Part shown: in pieces, positions 12,201 to 21,370 of the stretch
Position numbering within the stretch: position 1 is the first letter of the stretch
Layout of the letters: the number at the start of each line of letters is the position of its first letter
Assembly: GCA_011763485.2 (NCBI GenBank)
Contig: JAANSK020110016.1
Coordinates: forward strand, 1 to 26,615
DNA length: 26,615 nt
Reading direction: 5' to 3'
Source of the DNA: Isoetes engelmannii
Lineage: Eukaryota; Streptophyta; Lycopodiopsida; Isoetales; Isoetaceae
Position numbers and translations under genes: made by a program
The notes under the pieces: model-generated
Told to the model about the DNA's origin: nothing
Databases searched by the model: none
The model's input: only the letters and a program-made list of their open reading frames with translations

Positions 12201-15200
12201 AGCTTTTCCATCTATTTGCCTCTCTCACCTGTGCTAGCTGTATCCTCCCCCTTTTTCCTTTCTGCTCATATCTCCAACAGAAACTCTATGGGCTATGATT
12301 AACGTAGACACTTTCTCTCTTAGCCTCATATTTTTGGGAGGCATTATGGACCCACTAAGGAAGATGTTGAATTCTCCAGAGTTCAAGGTTTTCACAAATA
12401 GCATCTAAAACTCTGCCACATTTAGTCACAAGTAGCATCACTTGTATTCATTCATTTGTGGGATGGTTGCTTTTCCCGTTGATTCCAAAAGCTTCATTAG
12501 ATTATTGATATATGCTTTTCTGATTGATTTCAATGTTTGTCGGCCTAGAAGTATAGATACATAGAGGCGTATCCAAAACAATGTCATTACAGCACAGCAC
12601 ACAGAAAGCTAGGTTGGTATCCCCTTACATGTGAGATCAAAAGAGTTCACATTCATCAGCGAAAACAAATTTGAATATATAAGATCTACTTAATGTGTGG
12701 TAATGTCTCTCTTTCATGTCACTCAGCAGTACTGAAACAGACTATCATATGGTTGGAGATCTTGGATGCTCATATTCCTGCCGGCTGCTTCCACAACTCA
12801 ACTGGCTGCCGTAGAATCTACTTATTACTGCCTGAACTAAACATTTAAAACTCCGTGCCTGTCATGCATCAAATGAATTTTCCTTCCAAGGGCAACCAGT
12901 GGACCCTACACATACCTTGGAGTGGAATCTTATTTTCATAGACTCCAGTCTTTGGCTGATACACAAGATGGCAGGCAAAGGCTCCCTCCTTGGCATTTCA
13001 GTTCATCAAAGCACTCAGCTAAAGATAACTAGCTTTCCACACATACAAAATGTTCAACAAAATGGGCTTCTCAATATATCACTTCCCACCGCTTAAGCAC
13101 AGCCACAAATGTCATGAGGTGGATATGAATATTCGTGATCAATTACACATGTGGCAGACAAGATGAACCTCTTGAAAGAAATTATCCACCAAAAGACAAT
13201 TCTACAAGGACAATTTCTTGAATATATATCCAGAGATGGTTTCCTTCGACGTCCTAGATACTCAGATACCCACTTGTTGAATAAACTCAGAAATGTATTG
13301 GGACAGTTCTGTGTCTCTTTCCATCAGTTGGATTGAAGCTAGCAGGGCCAAGGGCAGGACATGTGAACAAAGAGTCTGTCAAATGGGCATCTTAGGGACC
13401 AGTGGAAGCAGAAGAACACTTTATCTTCTTGTGTCCAGCATACAATGAATAAGAGGAAGATTAAGATACCTCTGTCTTTTCAGGGACCCAACCACTTTGA
13501 GGCAGCTCATGAATTTTCCAGACCAGAAATTCCTTGCTTTGTTTATATGTAAACTTATCAAACTCAGAAGAAACGTGCTCAAACAAAAAGAAGCTGATTC
13601 AAAATTAAAAGCAAACAGTGCTGACTTCTTTTTTTGTACTTAATCTGGCACCATTAAATAGTAGTTGGAAAGTCAGAAGGGTCCCCTGGGGGCACCAAGA
13701 AAATGACGAAAAAGGTTAAGAAAGGACAGCTCCGAAAGAAGAAAGCAACCATAGGCATGTACAGAGCATCAAAGGGTTTTTTGAGACTCTATAAGTGGGA
13801 GCACTAATGAGCTCATAAGATACAGAATCATTGATAAGCTTTATCACTAAGTTTTGGTTTTCTTTTTGCTAGATTTAACTAAAACTTTCAACTAGGAGAA
13901 TGCTCCTAGATCTTGAAGACTTGCTGCTCTACCCGTAGTTTCTTTCTTTCTTTGTACATAAAAAAGTTCATATTCGTATTCCTTAATTAGTCTACTGCTC
14001 TCCTCAGAAACAACTTACTGAAATGCAAGATAACAGGGAAAAATCTGAGAAATAAAATGCCTGACCTGCAAAAGCTTTTACTCGCTTTCTACATGAGTAG
14101 ATTGCATTTTTAGTTTCCATAAACGGTAGCAATGCCTGAAAGCGACAAAAAGGTATTATCTAGCATTGTATCACGTACACAGCACACATACATATACAGA
14201 GTTCAAAAACACTTGTTTCAGCATTAAAAAATTGCTCCACTTAACTGGAATTCAAAATTAATTGCGATGTTAGTTTTTCAGAAAAGGGAGGAGATACTAC
14301 TCAGAAGCATTGTTCTTTTACAGTTATGTTTCGTAAAATCCAACCTTTTCATATGATATCCGATATTCTTGGACATTTTGCACGGGCAGCATATGATGTT
14401 ATATGAGTGTTTTTGTACGACTTTGAAGTGTTAAACGTCACAGGACTTAGGGTCCAAACTCGAACCCCCCGTCCCGCCCCGCCAAAAAAAAAAGTATGTA
14501 TATAGAGGGAGAAGAGAGCAGTTGCCCCAGGGTTCTCCATAGACTTTTGTAATGGAAACCTAAATCCCTCACAGTGAATGCCGCAGTCTATGTATCAGTA
14601 CCATCTGTTTCAACAGAACTTACCCATCTGGTATTAGGGAGAAGCCTGCCTAGCCATCTCACTCGAACTCGTGGGAGTGTATCGAAGGTATCTGAACAAT
14701 ATTGTCCCATCTCTTGAATTGCACTTTGGAGAGACTCCTTCCCCTTAAAAAATTATAGAAAAGTTAGGTATATCATTGCAGTAAAAGAATTTATTTCCAC
14801 TGACTTCTGGAATAACTCACCCCTTTGGTGGGAAAGTAACAACATGTGATTCTTGCATGGGCTTCGTCTTTTTTAGGCATGCTGCTGCACGTCTCTGAAA
14901 TTTTAAGAAGAGTACGTTAGTGCATTCTTTTCTGCCACCTCTTGACCTATGAGTTAATGTCTAAAAACTCTTTATTTAGATAAAAGCAACAATGTTTGTT
15001 GTTAGTTACCGCTCTTTGCAGATGCAAATATCAGCTTTTATTTTTGAGACCTTTGTTATGAAGTTTCTTTAAAACGTTAACTATATTATGATCAGCAACA
15101 AATCAAACCTGTGACTACTATTCATCTTGGATGCACGCTAGCCCATGAAGTGCATTGTAAACTTTGTTTGGTTTATAGACCCATACAGTCCCTAGACATT

Positions 15201-18200
15201 AGTAAAACTTTATGTTATTTGCGTTTCTCATGAATTATTTATAAAGCCTTTCTTTCCAAGCTATTGATGGGTTTAAAAGTTGCGAGTTTACATAAAAGAG
15301 AAGATAATAATAGTTGGTAGAGAAAAACAACATACCATCAGATTTCTTTTCTAGAGAAATATCGACCACAAAGGGTTGGCCATTGGACGAGTGCCTATTG
15401 CAAGTTGTAATTTCTCCGCCAATCTCTTCAACCAAATTCTCACCATTAAGCTGCCCAAGACGTACTCATAATACTTTATTTACAGAAGAACTGCATATCA
15501 CTAATATAGCATTGCCACAATCTCATTACAAGTACCTCAAATTGCACTGGAGCCATGGTTTTTGAGCTGGTCCCAGAATGGTCTATCTGAAACACATAAA
15601 CATAATTAGTGTTATCATGCCTCTAAGCTGTAATTGGCTTTATTCTCAGGGAGCAGAGAATGAGAAATTCAATATTTCTTTATTGGAAAAATTATTTATT
15701 TCACAGTGTTGTCAGGCCCTTCTCAAGCAGACCACTACATGCCAGTAATACCTTCTCTTTTAAGCAATTTATCTTGTTTTGTAGAGAACCAGTGCTAACC
15801 TTATCTAAACCTAATCAATGGAGTGGATTTGACATGTCATTCCAGACGTCTAATACTTTATATGGGAAAGATAAGGACAGCATTGCTAATGAATTTGGTT
15901 CATAGGCAAGCGAATGCCACCATTACCCACAGATGGATAAAGCTGCTCGTGAAGAAGGATACAATCTTTGTGACATGCAGAAAGTTGGAATTACCTGTAT
16001 GTAGTATGAATATATATCTTTTAAGGTCCACTTTAGCTGATGTATTTTCCACTTCTCAATAACTTCCTCCTTTAATTGTGATATCTCAACCTGCAAATTC
16101 ACTGCATTTTATTACTCCTGCTTTTGCTGTTATGTCACAAATTTATGTTACTCCATTTAGTTATAAACAATAATTGTTTAATGGCATCAGGAAATAGTAT
16201 GAACAATATATCATGCATAGAGGTAGAAGCCCATTCCGTGCATGGATGGGGGGAAGAGAAGCAATGACGTTCTTCTAAAAGCAAAACGAATATTCAATCT
16301 GAATGTTCAATTCTATTTTCATGAACTATTTTGCACTTCTGATAGTTATTGAATGTGACCTTTGGCACATCTATTGTATCAATGCTTGCTTTCCCCTTGA
16401 AGCATTGTAATTCTACTTTGATGCTGTTTCCATCTTAAGAACTACGAATGCCTTTGAGACTATTTCTGCTTTTTCAAATCTGATATCCATTTGTTGCTCC
16501 TTCCTTCCCTAACAACTACTTGAGTTAAACCAATGTTCGTCCACGAAGTCTCTCAAGATCGAAGGAGCACCCTTAAAGAAAATGAGAGCGCGAGTCTAAA
16601 GGTCTTCGACAAGTAGAAATAACTTCAGTCTTCAGTGGAAACGAAGAGCTGGAGCAGGTACATAGTAGGAGAGGAGATACTTAGAAGTTTCTAATAAACT
16701 TTCAAAAGAGGCGTCGTGATAGCAAGGGATCAAAAGCCGATATCAAAACCTGACTATAAAGCACTACAATTATGATTTTTGTCTATTTAAGTTCTATTAA
16801 ATGCTGAGGATGATAACAATTACAAACATGCAAAATAGATTGATTTCGAGCTATAATTTCAAACAAACCTGAAGAACATGATAAAAGCTTTAAAAGTCAA
16901 TGGGCATTCATTATTATGCTTTAATGCCTGTTATTTTAAGCAGTGTGTACACCCGAAAACCCCTTGCTTTGCTCTGCATCAATGTGAAGCATCGCTAAAG
17001 CTGTTTCATCATGTCCAGTTTATTTCTAACTGTTAGCTCTTCATGATATACTTACAGAAGTGAAACTTCCATCTGGCGCCTTTTCTTGTTCGGCTTCTGT
17101 CATGTTCCTAAGGAAACCAGATGTCTGACATAACCCAAGGATACGTATTAAACTTACAAGCAACACAAGCATCACATGGTAAAGTACCAATATACTAGTG
17201 CTTAAGTGGAACATGCAGGCAGGTACATGCCAACAGGAAATGCTTAAATTCTTTCTCATCAGTAATGCACAACTTAATTAACGAGAACCTGTATCCAAGT
17301 AATGATTTTTGTGATAAGTCAAGCAACTGCATAAAACGGATGGCATGCATCATACTAGACATAGAGATGCATTGGTTTGCCTGCAAATTAAGCAGTGCAC
17401 AGAGCTAAATTCCAATGAGGTTCTTTCAGGATTCTGTGCATTCACAAATAATAATGCCATTGTAAAAGGCTCCTATGAAACACATAATGCATCCATTCCT
17501 TAGTACAATAGTACTTCAAGGGATGCACCTATAAGCATCTTTGACTTACGTGCCAATCCTTCTCAAATTCGTCTTTGCCCTTCTTGATAAGCTTTTCTTT
17601 ATCGATAACCATACCAACCACCTTTGTCGAGGCTCTGGTCTTGGAACAAACTACAGCTTTCCTGTAATATACACTTTTTTGGTAACTATGTTGACAAAAA
17701 GAAACCATGTTTTGATAACTATGCCGACTCTTGACAAAAAAAAATTATGTATTAGCAAACACATATTTTACTCACTTGATTATTTGAGTAGAACATGTTT
17801 TAATTTAAGACTAGCTTCTGATACGAATAATTAGGAAAAATCATAAAGTGAACATTACCGCCCAATATGTAAAGCAGCTGCAACACCCCCGGCCCCATAT
17901 TTTCCTAAATATGGCTGTAAGACAAACAGGCAATGTATGATGTAACTTAATAAAGCACCTGTTTATATATGCAATATAACATCTTAAGAACGTAGATTAA
18001 AGGAGAAGATGAGACCTTTAGGAATGGAGGATTCCCCCCAATGCCACAGTGATGAACATCCCTGTGCATCGAGGAACCTATTGTTCCCCTGCAACAAAGA
18101 AAAATAAGAATATCGGCACCATGCAAAGTGACAAAAGACTAGTGGTGCAATATGTTTACCAACTGGCAATTGGGTTGTCTCCGTGGACATCCATTCCTCG

Positions 18201-19443
18201 TCCAGTATCAAAAATTGTTATCGTACCGATTTCAGAGTTTATCTCAACACTGCAGGCCCAACAAACATTCAGTATTCAAAACGGCAAATTTGTAACAAAA
18301 GACATGAGACTGGCATTCAGAATACCTCACTAACTTTCTGCAATTCTTGTCATTAAACCAAACAGCTTGTAGCGCATTATCCTGGACCATCCAAGGATTT
18401 AGCCATGAGAAGACCACTATTGTGTACACAACGTTCATTGACTTAAAGTGAATCCATTGAAGCCAAGGTCAATTTTCTTAAGACCATAAACAACTGGGAA
18501 AGTGGACAACGAATAGCACAATAAATCCACTTACTATCTGGTCCGCCAAGGCAGTATTGAAATCGTAGCCCAAAGGGATCCTATCAAGCATCCGAGGTTC
18601 GGGAGTAACATCCCACATTTTCTGCAGGATAAGCCAAAGAAATGGTAAAGCGCATCCTCACAAATAGGACGGAAAGAAAGTCGAACAAACCTTGTCAAAA
18701 TACTCCGATTTGCTGCACCCATCCTGAAACGTGTAAACCATACTATTAGCTGTTTGATAAGAAATGACCCTCCCAAAGTGAATGATTACCTCCAAAATTA
18801 GTTTAGTCGTCTTTGTTTTCCCAAGAATCAAGAGCTTGCTCATTCCTTCCACAACTTTTTCGGACTGAAACTCCTTGAGGACAATTTCGTTTTCCCATTT
18901 TATTTTCCTTCCTCCATCTGACTTGGGAGCTTTGTTTTGAATTTCGGAGATCAAATCTTTAAGTTCCCACTCTCTTTTAGGATCTATCGACAGCTTTAAT
19001 TTCTTTCCATTGGGTAGAAGGACTGTGAACGTCATAACAACATCCGGGCTAACTGCTGCGTCTACGAATTTTAATTTCTTACTTGGTGGGGACTGTCTAG
19101 GATATGATCCATCTTCTCGCTTGATGGGTGCAGGACTAGGAGTTAATCCAGAAAGTGATGAATAGCAGGGGCTAGGACCTTCGGAACTGACTAAAGAGTG
19201 CTTCTTGCTGATGCTTAAGGGGATTCTGCGAGAATAAAATTTTGGGCTGCTGCTGTCTGGAGTGGGTTGATCTTGTAAACTTGAGCCGCTCATATCTGGA
19301 GTGGGTTGATCTTCTATACTTGAACGGCTCCGGCCAGAATTTGGAGCCTTTTTTCTCGCCATTCCTGACCAGGAACTAAAATGCACTAGTGCATCCTTCC
19401 TTATATTGGCTTCCGAGCCAAATGCAACGTTTTCTTCTTCCAT
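2878..19443 (-). CDS. GMI1: GMI1/SMCHD1-like protein: GHKL ATPase with C-terminal SMC hinge (38 coding exons)
   Basis: This gene encodes a predicted 2150-residue nuclear protein of the plant GMI1 family, related to animal SMCHD1. Arabidopsis GMI1 is induced by DNA damage and helps somatic homologous recombination; SMCHD1 acts in chromatin silencing. I joined 38 exons by GT-AG borders (one GC-AG) and phase. The joined frame has 2151 codons including the stop and is open throughout. Order of parts: Ser/Pro-rich N-terminus and ubiquitin-like stretch (1-218), GHKL ATPase with transducer-like part (about 219-626), beta-rich Ig-like repeats (about 627-1738), coiled coil (1739-1864), hinge (1865-2039), C-terminal helical tail (2040-2150). 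Key motifs: DNALQAVW, IFDTGRGMD, YGAGGVAAALHIG, VDAGFVPTQSK, and GFIGYAVNLL with ISLDGG in the hinge. It is longer than Arabidopsis GMI1 as I recall it (about 1600 residues). Family call is firm; individual exon borders are inference without transcripts. Confidence 0.88.
3277..3894 (-). other. GMI1: GMI1-like exons 36-37: SMC flexible-hinge domain
   Basis: Exons 3703-3894 and 3277-3606 encode residues 1865-2039. The hinge is recognised by 'RVLTEYLGKSTLLLIVCKS' followed by GFIGYAVNLLHLEDEHL (1959-1975), SLRETLFFHLLKYLQVYDT (1985-2003) and AISLDGGII (2019-2027). These match the order in plant GMI1/DMS3 hinges. In the family the hinge mediates dimerisation and nucleic-acid binding. Continuous open frame also runs through intron 36 (3607-3702), so intron retention would stay in frame for most of its length; the spliced form fits the family better. 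Confidence 0.82.
3976..4421 (-). other. GMI1: GMI1-like exons 34-35: coiled-coil arm before the hinge
   Basis: Exons 4319-4421 and 3976-4252 encode residues 1739-1864. The sequence is highly charged and helical (ELKKYQEFISTVEKKY, then LLEKNNEEQMLLQREQ, later KMEKEFIGQVVMLARVEIEE) with heptad-like hydrophobic spacing. It precedes the hinge, as in SMC-type and DMS3/GMI1 proteins. A CxxC-like pair (CQPC) lies inside it; I see no partner Cys pair, so a zinc site is not claimed. Confidence 0.75.
6523..6592 (-). other. GC-AG intron (intron 29) of the GMI1-like gene
   Basis: Between exon 29 and exon 30 no GT donor keeps the frame, but CAG followed by gcaaga gives a 70-nt intron ending in ctag. The split codon becomes Gly and the protein reads on as THYNST-G-AIEICTENG. 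CAG/GCAAG is the usual strong context of the rare GC donor class. Confidence 0.75.
7584..7924 (-). mobile_element. Mutator-like (MULE) transposase remnant in intron 25
   Basis: Inside intron 25 (7490-8189), which has no host exon, minus-strand frames encode SWYRDASERLEEHLL, then KPWALAYFTKG and, after one frame change near 7690, TNFDKLANAMSSWLEEILN. This resembles the MULE transposase core end: helical 'EF...L..L' region, 'WARAYF-G-RYD-LTSN-AESFN-W' and on. The catalytic residues lie outside the surviving part. I see no obvious terminal inverted repeats, so the ends are those of the coding remnant. Resemblance is by pattern only and the call is tentative. Confidence 0.4.
8491..9040. repeat. 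Tandem duplication (2 x ~280 bp) inside intron 24
   Basis: The segment 8511-8758 recurs at 8792-9039 in direct orientation, offset 281 bp at the start and 277-281 bp at the end. Shared landmarks include aattgca, gatgggaaccaactg (with 1-bp differences), aaaacacctcat, tttcaaatg and agaataatga. Divergence is clear (small indels and many substitutions), so the duplication is old. Both copies lie wholly in intron 24 (8380-9050); the donor end of the intron is the end of the right-hand copy. It may be a duplicated intron segment or a small unidentified element. Confidence 0.75.
11506..14065. other. Giant intron 15 of the GMI1-like gene (2560 nt)
   Basis: Most introns in this gene are under 700 nt; this one is by far the largest. 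It is bounded by CAG/gtcagg after exon 15 and ctgcag before exon 16, and phase agrees (1 then 2 nt). About 0.9 kb of it, in the 12.7-13.65 kb interval, is a LINE remnant on the opposite strand. The rest (11.5-12.7 kb and 13.65-14.07 kb) is AT-rich with no feature I can name. Confidence 0.75.
12720..13640 (+). mobile_element. LINE (non-LTR retrotransposon) 3' fragment in intron 15
   Basis: Plus-strand frames show pieces of the end of a reverse transcriptase and the tail that follows it. A YTYLGVE segment near 12.9 kb resembles the F-x-YLG motif after the RT fingers/palm. Near 13.30-13.45 kb a VSFHQLD...ASRAKGR...EQRVC stretch is followed by EAEEHFIFLCPAYNE. These match the 'H-x-L-x-x-E-x-GR...C..C...EDEEHFLF-CPAY' tail of some LINEs. 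It then runs to KFLALFICKLIKLRRN and a stop near 13640. Several frame changes and stops interrupt it, so it is an old, dead fragment. Ends are approximate. It lies antisense to the host gene. Confidence 0.6.
14090..14620. other. Intron 14 with C-rich/A-run segment
   Basis: Intron 14 (14136-14623) contains no exon. At 14455-14490 there is an unusual run: gtccaaactcgaacccccc, then C/G-rich sequence, then ten A residues. The reverse strand reads ggttcgagttt, close to a tRNA B box, so it may be the end of a SINE. The match is partial and no A box was found. Confidence 0.2.
16091..17055. other. Intron 9 of the GMI1-like gene (965 nt), nothing recognised
   Basis: The second longest intron. Short open frames occur on both strands but none resembles a known family, and no terminal repeats were seen. 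Confidence 0.6.
18790..19443 (-). other. GMI1: GMI1-like exon 1: N-terminal Ser/Pro-rich region and ubiquitin-like stretch
   Basis: Exon 1 encodes residues 1-218 and ends at a phase-0 GT donor. The first ATG (19441-19443) is used because it opens the frame just after a probable leader-intron acceptor; Met28 is an alternative start. Residues 35-120 are rich in Ser and Pro and look disordered. They contain two 13-residue tandem units sharing DQPTPD (41-53, 54-66), an IKRE at 107-110 that fits the SUMO-acceptor pattern (hydrophobic-K-x-E), and a basic SKKLKF at 121-126 that could be a nuclear localisation signal. Residues 134-208 (VMTFTVLLPNGKKLKL... to KLLILG) look like a ubiquitin-like beta-grasp fold preceding the ATPase; that fold call is inference from pattern. 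Confidence 0.85.
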
Positions 19444-19611
19444 CGCGACTAAAGTACCTGCATTATAAGCAACATTACAAAAATCAACTGAATCAGACTC
19501 TAAAAAACAAGCTGTTTTTAGAATGAACCAAATTCAGAAAGAAAATGCTTCATGCATGCAGCAAAAGAAGCTCAAGAAGCTCTGAAGGATGATTTTTAGA
19601 GAAATACTGAC
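19444..19611 (-). other. Probable 5' leader with a ~150-nt leader intron
   Basis: On the minus strand a good acceptor (ttataatgcag) lies 14 nt upstream of the start codon, at 19458. A donor fits at 19607 (gtattt) or 19611 (gtcagt). A leader intron of 150-154 nt is therefore likely. The transcribed leader would continue upstream through about 19750. This is inference from splice consensus only. Confidence 0.45.
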
Positions 19612-19800
19612 TAAGCTGGAGTTCGCGATGGTTTGAAGCTCTAAAATTCTTGAGCCGAGGGCAAATCCGGCGATTTTTGAAGCTGAAAAACAGAATCGGT
19701 CGTGTTCGTGAAGGTTTCGGACAAGGTGATTGAAAAAGCGCGCTTGGAAGTTCAAGAGTGTCGTGATGACGTGGTAAGATATTATCTATATCTACTCAAG
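19612..19800 (-). promoter_or_regulatory. GMI1: Probable core promoter of the GMI1-like gene
   Basis: Upstream of the leader on the minus strand there is a TATA-like AT stretch (tagatatagataat, 19777-19790) and an ACGT-core box (CCACGTCA, 19767-19774) of the bZIP/TGACG type. The DNA between 19612 and 19760 is pyrimidine-rich leader-like sequence. Neither element is strong enough alone to fix a start site. Confidence 0.3.
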
Positions 19801-21356
19801 TGTAATAATTGCTTGTTTAAATGCTGGGCGTGAACAAATATTTGAGAATTTTACGGCATAAATTAATTAAATTAAATGAAAATTAAATAACATGATCAAC
19901 GGGCATGGCCACCTTTATATGTACATTTCTTTCTCTCGTGTACCTAAAAACGTAAAGGATATCGATATCTACATTTCATTCTCTCGTCTAAGGGTGAAAT
20001 CACAATATGCTTCATTCTCTAGTCCAAGGGTTTTTTTCCATCCTAGTCAATGGGTGGAGACGCCCAAGAATTTGCTATCATATTTGTCCCCACGTTCAGT
20101 TTGCCATGTTGGATTAAAACAATATCGATTTTGCCACTTCATCGAGTTGATCCTTTGACGAATCGCTCCAATTCGCTTCAAGAACCGCCCTAAATCGCTT
20201 CATTTTGGACTATTGTTGTTCGTTCTAAATCACACCCAATCGCTTAAGGTTCAGGTTTTAAAGCCAATTTCTTGACGAACCACTCCAAATCGCTTCCCAG
20301 AATGCCATCAAGTGCTTCATTTTTTGGACTGTTGCTCCTTTAAATCGATCTGAATCACCTGGAATTGTCTTAAATCTGAAAGAGAACAGTTCAAAATCGC
20401 TGAATTGAGCATAAAAATCAGATTCACTGGAACCCTTGGCTAATAATTCGAGTTGAACTGGTAGTGGCTAGGATCTTGGCCAGGGGGTAGCCCCCGACCA
20501 GGATTCTTGGTTGTGCCTAGGAAATAACAGGTTTTTTGGGCACTCTGGTGTGAAAGGGGGGCTGCCCAGGAATTGGAATGCTGAAAGGCTATTGGTTGAG
20601 GCGCTCTTTATTTTCGGGTGGGGAATAATGTGATTTCACACCCTAAGGGATCTATCTATAAATGTCCTATTGCTCCTATATTTTTTAACACTTTTGCACA
20701 AATGCATGTCAAGGGTTTCGAGCGTTTTGAGACTATCCACATTGCAACCAGCTGGGTTTTCTTAACAGGTGGATAATGTTGTTACTGTTAGGTTACATAG
20801 ATGGACATGAAAAATGGAGGAACATGAAAGTTTGTTATGGAGCCTAGTGTTTATGTAATTGGCTAAATTTAAATTTACAAAGGTGAATGCAAAATTTCTT
20901 TTTTTAGATCTTATTTTGCATAGGTGAATTCTGGATCCCTTGGAATTTTTAAGCTTTGAAGCATTGGCTGATTTTTTTGCACTTTTCGAGTTTCTTTTAA
21001 GCTAGAAGCTCCAGAGTTCCTTTTTTTCAAATGGTGAACTCACTTGCATTGACCATTTGTTCATTCTTTTACAGACGTCTTCGTGTCTACATTTCTGTAA
21101 AAAAAGATATCAAATTGATTTAGGCATGACTTTTTCTTTGCCGTAGAACTTTATTTGTTCAGGATTTTATAGATTAGAGTTTTGGCTGAGGATGTTGAAG
21201 CTAGAGCTTGGAATGGTCTTCTGAGTAGAGTACAAGCAGATGCAAAGCCAATGCAAGGTTTGTCATTCTTAAATTTCTCTAAGGGACATGGTTAGAGCTG
21301 CTGATATGACGAAAATTGCACATAAAGTTTACCTGATTATTAGAAGTAATCTTCTT
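19801..21356. other. Intergenic DNA upstream of the GMI1-like gene
   Basis: AT-rich non-coding DNA. It contains three degenerate copies of a cattctctcgt(cc)aaggg-type unit at about 19923-20030, the 117-bp-spaced tandem repeat at 20156-20341 and a potential hairpin at 20475-20521. One open stretch at 21176-21292 (begins RVLAEDVEARAWNGLL) is not recognised. Confidence 0.5.
20156..20341. repeat. Degenerate direct repeat, ~70-bp units 117 bp apart
   Basis: The unit starting TGACGAATCGCTCCAA (20156) recurs as TGACGAACCACTCCAA (20273). Both continue through a 'CGCTTC', 'TGCTTCAT/CGCTTCAT', 'TTTGGACT' and 'TTGTTG/TTGCTCC' order. Further AATCGCTT words are scattered between and after them. Confidence 0.6.
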
Positions 21357-21370
21357 CAATGTCCTTGTTC
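21357..21370. repeat. Left target-site duplication of the LINE
   Basis: CAATGTCCTTGTTC, identical to the copy at 25340-25353. The next bases differ (aatggg versus gaatat), so the duplication is exactly 14 bp, within the LINE range. Confidence 0.88.

Larger units (their letters stand above)
11299..18723 (-). other. GMI1: GMI1-like exons 2-17: GHKL ATPase and transducer-like region
   Basis: Exons: 18691-18723, 18535-18621, 18326-18381, 18160-18249, 18016-18088, 17859-17914, 17550-17661, 17056-17124, 15995-16090, 15536-15586, 15336-15450, 14821-14894, 14624-14743, 14066-14135, 11471-11505, 11299-11386. They encode residues 219-626. The N box ALADQIDNALQAVW spans exons 3-4, with Asp259/Asn260 in the Mg/ATP-binding position. 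The G1 box is IFDTGRGMD (289-297). GIGGNPP (322-328) and YGAGGVAAALHIG (337-349) form the ATP lid and G2 box. The VDAGFVPTQSK segment, split between exons 16 and 17, is typical of the family. All expected nucleotide-binding motifs are present, so the ATPase is likely functional. Confidence 0.85.

Noticed and set aside
14455-14490. SINE or tRNA-like end (B-box-like ggttcgagttt on the minus strand next to an A/T run)
   Set aside because: No A box, only a partial B-box match, and the tail orientation is inconsistent. Kept only as a note.
17195-17386. Minus-strand open frame in intron 8 as an additional exon
   Set aside because: No donor or acceptor keeps phase between exons 8 and 9, which already join correctly, and the sequence has no family resemblance.
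19743-19756. Possible SOG1-binding palindrome CTT-N7-AAG upstream of the GMI1-like gene
   Set aside because: The spacing is 8 nt, not 7, so it does not fit the consensus. No exact site was seen nearby.
21176-21292. Open stretch (RVLAEDVEARAWNGLLSRVQ) thought to be LINE ORF1
   Set aside because: It lies outside the LINE as delimited by the target-site duplication. No zinc knuckle or gag pattern seen, so left unassigned.
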